Of a DNA stretch of 64,000 nt, positions 24,201 to 38,327 are shown piece after piece; the stretch's first letter is position 1; each line of letters starts with the position of its first letter. This DNA comes from Berghia stephanieae (taxonomy: Eukaryota > Mollusca > Gastropoda > Nudibranchia > Aeolidiidae), in assembly GCA_034508935.3 (NCBI GenBank), contig CM067442.1, positions 86,537,948 through 86,601,947 on the forward strand, read 5' to 3'. The notes beneath the pieces are model-generated. The model was not told where the DNA came from, did no database searches, and worked only from the letters and a program-made list of their open reading frames with translations. A program made the translations under genes and the position numbers.

Positions 24201-27200
24201 CCTGCATGTATTCCATGAATCCTTGTTCTCACGACTCATTCCTCATGCCTGGTCAACATCAAATAGCGAGATTTCCATAATTTTGTGAGTCACAACCACA
24301 GCTTGTTATCACACTTGGTTGATTTGAATTTGTCAGATGTGCACGGCGGATTGAGAGAAGGCTTGATGAGGGGTGGGGGCAGGAGAGGTAGCAATGGCTA
24401 GGAGAATGCTAGATGAGGGATGGTGGGGAAGGGGATGAGGGTTACTTCATCGGCTTGTGTTAGTTGACAGTGGATTAGGACTTCTGGAGGGGATGGGTGG
24501 AGACTTGGAGTAAGACGAAGGGATGCTTGGATGTTGGTAACTTGTCTTGTGCAATCCAATAGACGTCAGGTGGGGGGGGGTCTTTTCTTAATGTCAAATA
24601 AAGCTGTCCACAGTGTGAAATTGTGTCAGAGTTTGGGGAGATAAGAACAAAAAATATATTGTGAAGTTGTCAGAGCGGGCATTTAGGCGATCACCACTGT
24701 AGTTGTATTAAAATGCCCCTGAATTAGATTTTTAAAGGAATTTGGATCTTGATACAATAAGCTTTATAAGAGTTTATATTGAATAAGTATTTTTCTATAT
24801 ATTGTGGTCACAACTTTTTTGTTTTAAATGTTTGAGATGACAATATTCTAGTCATATTGAAAACAAAAAAAAAATAAATTAATTTTGATGTACAGGGACA
24901 GGAAATGAAGCTGGAGAAGAAAGTATAGTGACAAATGAGACTGAAAAATCAGACACTGATGTTGGCGAGTCTGAAACGCATAATGATCAAGAAGATGCAG
25001 AGACGAGGGAAAAAATAATTGAACTTGCTAAATATTGGAAGTCTGTAGAGGAGAATCCAATGGATTTCACAGGATGGACTTATCTCTTGCAGTTTGTTGA
25101 ACAATGGGTATGTGAAATGAGTAGCTGACTTTTAAAAAAATTCCTTCTCCTTTTTATTCTTCATCATCATCTTCGTCTTCTTCTTCTTCTTCTTCTTCTT
25201 CTTCTTCTTCTTCTTCTTCTTCTTCTTCTTCTTTCTTCTCTTCTTCTTCTTCTTCTTCATAAGATTACATAGACTTGCAGTTTCGCAAACTGGAGCCGCA
25301 CCACTTCTATGTTATAAAGCATTTAAAAGAATTATTTTTATAAAGGATAAAGCAACAAAGATTCTATGTCGTAATACAAAATAAGCTAACATTGATGAAA
25401 TATAAATCAATATCTCTTTGCATTTCATAGGTATTCCTGTGTAGGGAATTTACCCACAAATGAAACTTAAAAGTCAAATTTTTATCTATTATAACTATAA
25501 TATTTTAAGAAATCAAATATTTATGTGTTGTTTTTTCCTTAGTATAAGTACTCAACGGCAATATGTAATTGTTGTTGCTGTCAGTTTTTGTGAAAATAAA
25601 TGAACAAGTTGTTCATGTTCTGTAAACAAGTACTTGTGAATTTCTTAAGGTATAAAGACATATTTATTCACCAAAAGTTAACAGAACATAAAAATTAATA
25701 ATTTACTGCTGATGATAAAGGATTGTCGACTAAAGCAAAATTTTAAGAGACAAAATTATTTGTTCTCCTGGCCTCTATTTTTTTTTTTAAATAGCGTATA
25801 ATTAAGTTAACTTTTGTTCCTGTTGAAATTCACTCATGACAAGTTGTCCAAGGCTTTCTAGATTTATACATAAATCTCGCACAGCACAGTTATCCAAATA
25901 AATCTTTGATATCTGATGACCACCAAAAAGTGAAATCCAAGAAAAAAAATTATAACTCTGGATTGAAGGTTCTCTTGGAAATAATAAATATAGAAAATGA
26001 CTAAAAGAACAAAGCTAAGCATTGTCAAGATGAAGTTGGAATTTTTTTTCGAAATATCTCAAAATATATATGAATACTTTTTAACAACTATCTGTATTAA
26101 TAAAAATCATTATATGAAAAATCCATGGACTTCTCAGAGAATAAATTAATTCTGCTGAAAATTTTACAAAAGCCCTGCTGATTGATGTTCCATGATCATC
26201 TAAATTTGGTCTTGTATTCTTGAAATGCTTTTTGGGAATAGTATTACCAGACCTGCCGACGTTACGACAGATTCGTAGAATTCTGAGGTTTTAGCTCCAA
26301 TATTAGAACTTAATGAGCATCTCATAGTTATTAAAGCGTATTGAATATGAAAATTTATCAGGATTACATGATTTTAATGGTTTTGAAGTGTTATATTATT
26401 TAACTCCCTCCTTACCGACCAGTTTCTGGATTGTCCCCAAAACTTCACACCCAACCTATACAAAAATAGATTTTTTTCACTCAGACACAAAGGCTGTTAG
26501 TTCTTGTTATACATATTTCTTTCTGCTAAATGATCTCTTCAACACAGGGTTAATATACTTTAACTATAGCAAACATTTTTGCTCAAATATTGTGATGTAC
26601 AAAAGGAATCTGAAAGATAAAAATGTTGACTGCATCGTAGCAAATGTGACGATTTTCCTATGGGTGGTAAGGACGGGGTTGATCCTTGTGAAGGCAAATT
26701 GTTGATTTTGAAAGTGGACTATAGCGACTACAATTTTTATCTCGTAAAAATTACGAATTTTAAAATTTTCAAATAGGTAGGTCTGTGTTACTTAGTGGTT
26801 ACCTGGTAGTTTTATTTCTTTTTTAATGTGAAGAAGAGAATGAATAAACTTGGGCTAATCAGTAATCAAGACTTGATTAGGTCTCATGTATGTGCAAATT
26901 TCAGAAACTATTGTAGTGATTTTATGAAATACCAAGTGGTTCATGATTAATGCTTTTCAAATTGTTTTCCTCTCTTTCAGTTTTTCATTTACTACATTTT
27001 ATTGATTACATTCTTTTACAAATTTCTTGCAGAATCAACCCGGGCATTGCAGAAAAGCCTATGAGTCATTTTTCTCTCATTATCCGTATTGCTATGGCTA
27101 CTGGAAAAAATACAGTGACATGGAGAAGAAACATGGAAACATTGAAAAGGCCATTGGGTAATGGGAATAAATAGGGTTTGGTTTCTAAGATTTGTTAATT

Positions 27201-30200
27201 TACAATTGGTACTCAAATGTTGATTTCATGAGCATCAATGTTGCAACCTTACATTCATATTATTACAGTTTTTTTTTACTTTGTTCATTACTCAGCTAAT
27301 TTAATTAAGTGGTAGTTGGAGGAGAGGTGAAGATGGGTGACAATGCTTTTCATTGTAAGCTTTTTAAAAATTATGTTATAATTGAAAGATTTATAATATC
27401 ATAAAAGTTAACAGAAATGTATAAATATAAAGCGATTTTTCGCCCTCAAGATTGAACATATGTTATTTCAATCTTAAGTGAATCAATTATATGTGTAATG
27501 TTTTTATATATTCATAGACTCAAATTTTAAAGGTTCTTCCTCTAGTTTCACTTTCATGCTTGATACCTGACATTAGAGTTTGGAAGACTTTATTGTTAAA
27601 TGACATTTTTCATATTTATGAACTTGATTTTCTTTCATCAAAGTTTTATCTATATTTCAGTGACTATTATTGATTTAATATTTTGCACTTGAAATAATTT
27701 TGAAACGACATAAAAGTGTCCCAGGCACTGCACAATTCCTTTTAAAAAGATACTTAATTTTAATTATTTGGTTATCACAAAAATTATCTTAGAACATTGT
27801 AGAAATCTTACTTAAAAATCAGGGGTTGTAGCAAATTGAATTAACATTTTTCTCAGAAATTATAAAAGTTATTTTTTTTTTTTTTTTAGATTTTTAAAAG
27901 CAGTCATGGGTATCTTGCTCTTGTATCTTCGTGTTTTTTCTTTGAACTTGTCCCTTTCATGTAGTCTTGCTGATATTTACAGTAAACTGCACACTTGTGT
28001 AGAATCTTTTGACTATCTTATCTGAGTTATCTCATCACTGATATAACTGTAAAGCTTCCTACATCTAAATTCAAACACCGAAAGAGATTGATTCTTTAAT
28101 GAAATGATTATTGTGTTTTATAAATTGTGAAGAGACATAATTCTACAAAGTTAACTCCGAGTTTAACATTTGTTTGATTGCACATTCATGTGGACTTTAA
28201 TGTATTTAGAGATGCTCTCATGCTCTGTTCTTAATTTTCATAGAATTCTTCCATGTGGTGGTGTATGATTTTATTCTCATTAGAACATCTTAAGACAACA
28301 ATGGCACTGTTAATGGATTCCCAGTTTTGATGTAGATTTTCTCACATGTGTCTAAATTAATTCTTTTATATCTACTATCCTTAGAGATAGCTGGCTGTAA
28401 TTTTTCATTTAACTGGAACAGAATTCTTGTTGTCAATATCTGTTAGTTATTTTAAAAATCCACTTCAGAAGCAATGGTAAAAAATAATTTGGTGTATGTT
28501 GCGGCTCTTAGATTTCCATAAGAGGTTTTAAAAAACCCCATGTATTTCAAGAATCTTGAAGAAGAATAAATGCAGCATTTATAATTATATTGATAGATTT
28601 TAAAGCCATTTTATTCTTTCTTTTTTTTAAAGTTTGATATATTTTTTAAAGCTTTAATTACTCTACTGTTTTTGTCCCCCTTCTCATGGAAACAAAGTAA
28701 AGGTGATAACAGCATCGAAAGTAATGTTTGATTGTAATGCTTGCTGATCGTTTATGCAGATTGTTTTTTAAGACAATTGTGCTGCTCTATCTTACTTTTC
28801 TCAGGTTTTGTGTTCCTTGTCCAAATGTTATTTTACTTCAAATACATGATTGAATGGAGAATAATTTGGAATAATATATTCAATATTTTTTTTATTAATG
28901 AAAATGAAGATTATGTCATATGATGTCAAGCCTATCTTTTACTAGAACAGGCTTATTTAAGTTTTCCCTTTTGATATCAGGTTTACAGAATGGATGAAAG
29001 TTATCAACGAAAGATTTGACATGACGCACAGGATCCCTGGGTCTAGTTGAACAAGCCTCAACTATTCCTGTTCCTCTCAATCATTCAACATCTTCTACCA
29101 TTCGGTCTCATGGTAAAGTTTGATCTAAAATATTTAACTAACGCGGCATCTCATTCGGGTTTTATCGCGATCGGTTTTTTAAAACAATCTTCTTGCTCTC
29201 TTCAGTGTAAACCAATACATTTTTTGTTTCACATTCATCTTTTCAACAGGTGTTTGAGAAAGGTCTGCGAGCCATCCCACTCAGTGTAGAACTGTGGCTT
29301 CACTATATCAACTTTGTGACAGCTGATTCTGAAGGACAACCAGATCAAATAGAAAGACTTAGAGTGTAAGTAAATGCATTATTTTACCAGAGATTAAAAG
29401 ACATACAGTGCGAAACAAATATTTTAGATAGCCTTCTTTATTTACACTGACTTAGTCAGACAGAGCATTACCTTTGATGTTGCAGATCTTTAAAAAAGAT
29501 AACTATGGTACAGTGGGACCTTTCTAATTAGGAAATGTCAACTGTGACCCTACGTCTTGAAGCGGTATTAAGTCGGGATTTGGAAAACGAAGAAAACCGG
29601 TTTTAAAGTGGAAATGGTCAAAATGATCAAATTTCAGTTTTTGGTTGTTTCAGAAACTACAATAATTTTTCTACATGAAAACATAATAATTCAACATAAA
29701 TATTGAGGATAAGTTATATAAATTTAAAGTTTAAAAATGCAACTATCAGTGACACATTCAAAACGAGAGTTGACATTCTCTCAGAGAGCGACCATTTCCA
29801 AGACTTAGTAATATTAAGTCTTTTCCTCCACCATTACCATGTAAGATACCACAGGAAAGGGTGTGTCTTTATCTATCTCAGAGAAAGCATGACTGTTTCC
29901 ACAATTTCGTGGTTCAACCAATAATGATCTTTAAAAACTTTAAACAAGTCTAGGTTTTCCCTGACAACCTTACAAATGAATGATTCTGATTGGTCAACGC
30001 TCATCACAGTCGCCTGTTGGCCATTAAAATGTCCGGGCAATGTGTCATGACATCAGCATGCGTGTGTTACATATGTGTGTGTTTGTGCATTTTGTTACAC
30101 ACCACGTGCTATCATTTCTTTGTCTAGCTGCATTGGTTAATGATTGAGATGAGGGTCCTTTGTCCCTCGTTCTTTATTCATGAAATTATAGGACATGCTA

Positions 30201-31919
30201 AGACATTAATAGGACAACAGTTGCCTTATCTTAAACTTACAGAGATTGTTGTAGGATAAACATTTAATTTTATGTACAAAAGCAGAATAGTAAATAGAGC
30301 AGTCAACAATTAATGAACTGCCGATGGAAATGCGTTTAACTAAAAAATGAAAAAAGTTAAATTAAATGTATGGTTAGACCTGTAAATTCTCAGTCAATTA
30401 ACTGAAATCAGTCAATTTGTCAAATTCAAATATTTAAAAAAGGAAAGAAAGAAAGAAAGAAATTAAAAAAAAGAAAGAATTCACAAATCGTAGTCGAATG
30501 ACCGTAAAATAATTAGGAGTGTTCCACAGCGCTACGCATAGCTCATGGGGATCGTTTCTTTTAACGATGTATATATTGCCAAGACTAAGCGACGCTTTTT
30601 ATAAAAGGCGTGTCTGAACACTTCCCTGGGTATTTTCACACATCCTTCGTTAAATTATTTTTTCACTTTCCAAACCGTCGTGATCCCAACTGTAGCCAAT
30701 TTTAACTGAGCCACTGAGCGATAAATTTCACTGTTTCATCTAAGCCAAAATTGACCACATTTACCTGGGGAGTCTCAAAACTATGATAAAGTAAATTGCG
30801 AATGCCGCAAGTCCGTTATGTAGACATCTTCAAATCAAAGTTAGGATAGATTGCTACAAGCACATTTCGATTGCCTCACGTTGTAAACAAACTGGTTGAC
30901 CGTTTCTTCACTGATTGAGTACCTGATCATAAGGAACAATGGTAAGTAGCCTAATTAATTCCCGTGCAAATCAGGACGTTTTCTGGCATTGTTTTGTTCA
31001 AGCCCAAGCGAGCTTGCTGTTTTGTGGCGATTTACCTTCATTTCGATTCTTTGAATTTTTCCGCTACCGCTACGCCTGCCGAAGTTTCTTCTTGATAATT
31101 CACTTCTACTTAATAATTCAGTGTATTGGCCTGAAGTCATATTTATTTAAGTTTTTTTTTCTCTGTCATTTACTGATTGAAAATCAAGTTTGCTCATTGC
31201 TACATTATGCTAATGTTCTCACAATGGCTGAGCTGTTCGTGGATCGCAATTCAGACTTGTCGAGCATCGATAAAGATGTGAGTCCCGTGAGGAATAAATT
31301 CAATTGGTCATGGCTAGAAGTTAAAGATGATAATGGTGATTATTTTTCTATGTCAAAAAAATTCCAGATGCAGGAATATGACTTTGATGAGGTCATCTTT
31401 ACCTATATGAATGACATGCTTATTTAGCATTCCTTCTACATCAAATTATGGCAGTCATACTTCCAGTAAGAAATAACACCCACTATTTTGATATATTGCA
31501 TTTATCACTCTCCTCTCCCATGATGCCTTATTTTAAAAAAAATAATTGAATCTTCAGTTTGTCGAAGAGTTTCAGTCAATTTTTATAGAGCTCATTTACA
31601 GGTCTAATGGATAGATAACAGAAGGAGAGACAGGCCTATTAATGGATAAATAGATAGATAGGTAGATAGATCTGACTCAAACCACCTGCAATGAATAATT
31701 TGACTATGGCTTACTTTGAAACAGAATGCTTTCTTAAACTATCCCTACAATTCTTTGCTCCATCCCTTTCTTCATATGTCTACCTCACACACACACACAC
31801 ACAAAGAGTTAAGTTATACAGTCAGGCTTCAATCTTTACTCTATTTCCCTTCCACCCCGCCCTCTTAATGCACAAGCAGTCTCTCGCTCCTCTTCTTCTC
31901 TCTCTCTCTCTCTTTCTCT

Positions 31920-31975
<56 letters not shown>

Positions 31976-33429
31976 TTCTCGCTCTCTCACGTGTATGTGT
32001 GTGTGTGTGTGTGTATTTTACTCTCTCATTCTTTCTCTTCCTCTCCCATGCTGTTTCTTGATATACTTCAACCACCACCACACCATCATCCCTACCGCCA
32101 CTACTACTACAACCACCACCACACCATCAACCCTACTACCACCACTACTACAACCATCACCTCATCATCATCCCTACCACTACTACTACTACAACCGTCA
32201 TCCCTACTCCCACCACTACTACAACCACCACCAAACCATCATCCCTACCACCACTACTATACTACTACAACCACCACAACATCATCCTTACCACCGCTAC
32301 TACTACAACTACCACCACATCATCATTCCTGCCACAGCTACTACAACCACCACCACACAATCATCCATACTACTACTACAATCACTACCACATCATCCCT
32401 ACCACTGCGATTATTACAACCACCACCACATCATCATCCCTACTACAACCACCAAATGTTCATCTTTTGAAATTCCACCGAGTTGTGTCAGAAATTGCTG
32501 TGAGACAAATTTTGGATTGCATCTCAGTGAATTTTTGTGAAATTCAAATTTCTAGGTTATGGTCGCATAGATGGGTCATGATCTTCACTATGAAAAAATG
32601 TCCTCCTTTTTTGTGACCAGTCATTCTCACCCCTGTTTATCTTAAAACAAATGCACAGGTTAGATATGGTACTTGTAGAATCTTGAAAGGTACACAATTT
32701 AGTTGACCTTAACATTTAATAATACCTAATTTATAATAAATTGTCTATATCTCTGTGAAAACTTTAAATGAGTGGAAGCTGTGACGTTAGTGTATTTTTT
32801 TTTACCTGCATTGTTGATATTTTATTTCAGTCTTTATAAGAGAGCCCTGGCATCTGCAGGTCTTGACTTTAGGTCTGACAAACTATGGGATGCCTATATC
32901 AACTGGGAAACCTCAAATGGAAATCTTAAAGCAGTTACAGCCATCTATGAGAAGCTCATCTCAATACCCACCCAGTTGTATAGTCATCACTGGGAGAGGT
33001 GAGTTAATCCTTCATTGTCAATGCTTTTTCACAACTAGATTTGCATTTCTACTTGCTGTCGACCATCAATTTTAAACATTTCATTCACACTAGGATAAAA
33101 ATGCTTGTCCTTTTTAAAATAAGTGTTGAAATTCTGTCCAATTGAAGAGAAGGTGAGAAGCGTATTAAAAAAAAAAAAAAAATCAATTGCTCACACGTGC
33201 ATCACAACTTAGCAAATTAAATCTTAATTTTACTTCATATCCTACCAATTTTAGTTTTTTTTACGTGTTCTTGGGTTTGTTTTTTCTTTTTTTTTTTCGG
33301 CTCTTTAAAAATCCTGTTTTTGTTGGGTTTTTTTTTACCTTGATTAATCTAAAAAATATTTTTAAAAAGTTGTTTTTAGTATACTTCCACTGAATCTCAC
33401 CACAAAGGCTCTCAGTTCCTTAAGTCTCA

Positions 33430-33502
<73 letters not shown>

Positions 33503-36500
33503 CATGAGAGGGAGGGGGGGGGGGGATTCATTTATGTTTTCATAATTCCTATCTTTCATTGCAGTTTTTGCCAACACATTCAACGCCATCATCCAAAAGA
33601 AATTCTTGACATAGACACATTCTTCAAACTACGCTCGTCCATCCTTAAATCATCTGGATCCCTTTACGAGGATGATGTTGGATTAGACGAAGCTCTTGGT
33701 GCAGGGGAATTTCCAGATGTACCTCCTGGCATGGCTGGTGTACAGGTAAGTACAGTGTAGTTGCAAAGTTTTTTAATACTTCCTTGAGTGTAGTTTATCA
33801 GAAATATTTGAAATCATTGATTTTTATGGTTGAAAATGTGAAATCAATATCCATTTTCTTCTGTATGTTCATCATCATTTGCATTTGAATGATCTTTTTC
33901 AGGATTGTTTCTTATCTCTTATAACAATCATTTTTAGTTTTCTAGTAGAGATAGACAAAAAATTCTATTATATATTGAAAATTTCTTGATTGTTTCTCCT
34001 TTTGAAAATAGGTTGATGAGAAAGAAGTGAAAAAGATTCGAGCAAAGTTCACAGAAATAAAAGAAGCAGTTCATAAAGCTACAGAAGTGGAAGTGAGCAA
34101 AAGGTGGACCTTTGAGGAGACGGTGAGTAGTATTAAGTATTGTATACCTATTTTTGCAAGTATGTTGTTATTGTAATTTTTTTTTCTTAGTGGAATAACG
34201 TTCTTATTGCTTTAATAGTATCCAAAAGTATAAGAGTTTCTATGGGTTTTGTCATCTTTTTGACTCCCGTAACAATACTTCATTAGTTTAGTTTAAAGAC
34301 ATATTGACTATCCAGGGGGAGAAAAGACAGTGTTGTTGTTACGTCCATAGCTTTGAGATATTGAGAAGTAAGAAGGCATTCTTCAAATCTTTATTCAATA
34401 AAAGATTAAAATGACCAAGGTGTCAAAAATTGGATGTTTAGAATTATTTATTTTAAATCACTAAATTGATTGATTAATTAATTAATTCATTCGTTTAAAT
34501 AATTATTTATTGATTTATAGGGATATTCAAATTATGTGGTAAGTGTTTAAATAATAGAAGAATCCACAGATGACCAAATTGCATATATCATGGAAATATT
34601 TGTCATATTTATATATTTATTTATTAACTCTTTTTTTTATTTATTTATTTAACGACCAAGAGCCTTAATAAAATGGAAACCCAAAAAATTATATCTCCTT
34701 TTTCTTACTGTTTAGATCCGTCGTCCTTATTTTCATGTTAAACCATTGGAAAGAGGTCAGCTCAAAAATTGGAGAGAATATCTAGATTTTGAAATATCAG
34801 AAGGGCACCACAGTAGGATTGTGATGTTGTTTGAGCGCAGTATGATAGCGTGTGCTCTGTATGAAGATTTTTGGATGAAGGTATGTTTCGTTTTAGAATT
34901 TTTCGTTTCTTTTCTCTTTTTTTTTCTTTAAATCTGCTCCCTAAAATCTTGAAATGTAGTCAGACTAGACCTGCATGCGAGTCCTGACCAAATTGTCTGA
35001 ACTTTTTCACACATATCGCATTACCTACCGGATCTTTTATTTTGTAACTCAGTACTTAGTCATATACATTTTCTTTTGGATTGTCCTACCGAATATATTT
35101 ATTTTAAAATGTTAAAAAGTACCAAACATTTATAGGGACAAGGGACAGCATGGAGGTAGAGTGGTAGTTTGATATTTTTTCAAAAATAAAAATTAATAAT
35201 TATTTTTTACATAGACAGATAGGCCTTTAAAAAACATTTAATAAGATACCTTACTTTTGGATCTAGGATAAACGGTTCCAAAGTTATGATGATTTTACTA
35301 CTCTAAATTTAGTCTTACAAAAAGCTCAAAATTGATTGAGAATTCCCCCACTGGGAAGCCTCTCGATAAGGTGACTACTGATTAAAACGGGATCTTAGCA
35401 TAGAGAAAAGAGGGTTGGTCACTTGTGGTCAACATTAAACATACTGCACTGCCTTCAATCTTTATGAAATTTGATATAGACACAGACAAATGATTTATCT
35501 AGATGCCTTCTCTTTTATTTTTTTTTGCTATCTCAATTTTGAAAAAGATTTCAAAAGTTTTAAAATGATGTTATTTTTATCAAATTATAATTTTTGATAC
35601 AATATGTCAACATTGATTTCTATCACTATCACATCAAAAGAAATCTTGATCTCTGCCCTTTAAAATGATACCAGAGCCGTTCATATACTGTGAAAAATAA
35701 TGCAACAGTGATTATAATTATATGAAATTGTGTTATACAAATAAAGTTGCGCTTCACTTGTCCAATGGCTAATCGGCACCTGTCTACCTACAGACTGGGC
35801 TAGGGCGAGGATTGAGTGAGTTAAGAAATCTTGTGAAGCTTGGAGAGAGGACGAGTCTCTGTCTCAGCAGTGAAAACAGCCGTCAACGACTGAGGTGTTT
35901 TTCTTTTTTCTCTCTTGTGTTACTCACTTTGACTTTGACTGTCTGTGAGAATGCCTCTTTATGAATGATTTTCCTTTGCCACCGTAATCGGACCCCCACA
36001 GTAGTTTTTAACCTGGAATAATTGATCTTATCTCTAACTCTAAAGAGCAATAACCATCCCAATCATTAGACTGGCAAAAAAAAAAAAAAAAATGCAGCAC
36101 CCGGCTGGGCTGGCATTCTCACGTACGCCAAAAGAAAATCATCGCCAATTCCATTTGAATAGATTTCGAACACCATTCTCAACTGACTTCAGATCCGACG
36201 AACGGTCAAAGAATTGTTCAGGCATGATAACAAAAAATAATGTAAAAGAGTAATAGATCAAAATATACAACGACAAATCCCGAAAGGTTATTGATAGAGC
36301 GAATAAAATTGAAATGTAGCAACGTTCAATTGAACAAACAAAAGTTACTTGAATGGAATACCGAAAGTATGAAAACGAAAGTTAACGAACTGCGCATGCT
36401 CGATTATATCGACACACTACTCGTTTTTCAGACAATGAAGAGTTGCGGTCGAATCGAAGACTAGCGGAGTTTCCCGATAATTGCCGAACGAGCGTAACGA

Positions 36501-36908
36501 GGGCTTGAAAGTGCCGACAATATTGTCGGCAACCCGACGTCCATTCGTCGGCACTTGACTGCTCGCCGCCGGTCGAGTTGGGGCTCGCCGACACTCCGAC
36601 AATTGACGTCACTCGCAATCAGATTACTTTAGCAATAAAATAAAAATAAGTGATCCGGGAGATCGCAACTACCGTGATTGTCGGAAAACCGACAATTGTG
36701 GCACACATGCAGGTCTATCAGACCTCTCAAGTTGATCATCCAGAATTAACTTGTATGTGAGTGTTCTTTCTGAGCAAAGGTGTTTTAATTTTTAAAATAA
36801 GATATTTGTTGATACATTACATAGTGACTTATTATAGTTATTAAATGAACTGCAATAGCTTTTCTTCTTTCGGACACCATAGCCCTCCTCCCCCCCCCCC
36901 CCCCCCCC

Positions 36909-36975
<67 letters not shown>

Positions 36976-38242
36976 CCCCCCCCCCCCCCCCCCCTCCTTT
37001 CATGTACATTTTCTTTCTCTTCATCAGTCAAATTTTCAAGAGAAGTTAATTTCTTTTAAAAATTTTTTTCAGTATGCCAAATATTTGGAACAACACAGTA
37101 TTGATGGTGTCAGAAGTGTTTACCAAAGGGCTTGTGACATTCACCTACCCAAAAAGCCATACATTCATTTAGCATGGGCAGCATTTGAAGAGAGAAAAGG
37201 TTTGTCTAATATTTCTTATTTTTAATCCGTTACCAAAGTTTTTATGCAATCTGTCTGCCATTGATGCTTTCATTCTCACTGTAAATCTCTTGTCTTCGAA
37301 GTCTCAATATTTCACTTTTATTTCGTATAGATAATCATATATGTAATGTTTGATGTTAATTTTTTTTAAATGAATTCTTTTTAATTGTTCCAACTCAAAA
37401 AAAAAAAGAAACTTGAGCTTTTCTATATATAGGGCACTATCCACCAAATGTGCTCAAAGCGCTTAACAACAGGGGTCCCAGACCAACAGCAACACGTAGC
37501 ATGTAGAACGAGATATGATGCTTGTTAAGTGATATTACAATTATTTCCGACAGAGAAAACGCTGTTAACAGTCAGGTACTCATTTTACACCTCAGTATGG
37601 TCAGAGAATGTGGGTAAAGACCATTTCCCCTGGGATCAGCAATTCATTTAAGTTTTTAGATGTATGTGATCAACACTCTGTACAGCCTCATCTCTTTCAT
37701 CCTGGAGAGATTTTCAGGCATCATCCCAATGGCTGGATTTATCTAGCTAGAACACTGTTTTTGCCTTCCATTATAGCCTGTCGTTGGCAAAGGTGCGGTT
37801 TAGCAGCTTCTAACGACATCACACTACTATGTTATGATGATCTATTCAGACTGGAAATTCAAATCTCTTTCCTTCTAAGGATTTCAGCTGTATGCTTTTA
37901 CCTCCTAAATTATATATTGTTTCTTTCCGAGTGCTCTTCTTGATATGACTTATTACATATTTCTCTTAAATTTCAGACAACTATCCATTGGCTCGAAAAA
38001 TTTTATTGAATATTGAGAACAATGTGCCTGGACTTGCAATGGTGTGCATGCGACGTATCAGTTTGGAAAGGAGGAAAGGCAACCATGAGGCTGCAGAAGA
38101 TTTGTTTAAAGCTTACATTCAAAAGGCTGTCAGCCACAAAGCTAGAACATTCTTCTCAGTCAAATATGCACGTTACTTACAAAAGGTAATTTTTAAGCTG
38201 CCGAAAAAAAATATAGCTCAGATCATATTTTCCAGTTATCTA

Positions 38243-38327
<85 letters not shown>

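Noticed and set aside
28981-29050. Extra PRPF39 exon between exons 3 and 4
   Set aside because: It would continue the exon 3 frame but hits a stop, lacks a good donor, and human PRPF39 aligns without extra residues there.
31691-32540. ORFs of 259 and 181 codons
   Set aside because: They cross TC, TG and ACC/CAT repeats and the composite repeat; no domain and the composition follows the repeat.
36785-37225. Open frames upstream of and through PRPF39 exon 9
   Set aside because: The open upstream part is the C/TC tract; only 37073-37199 is coding, with a good acceptor at its start.
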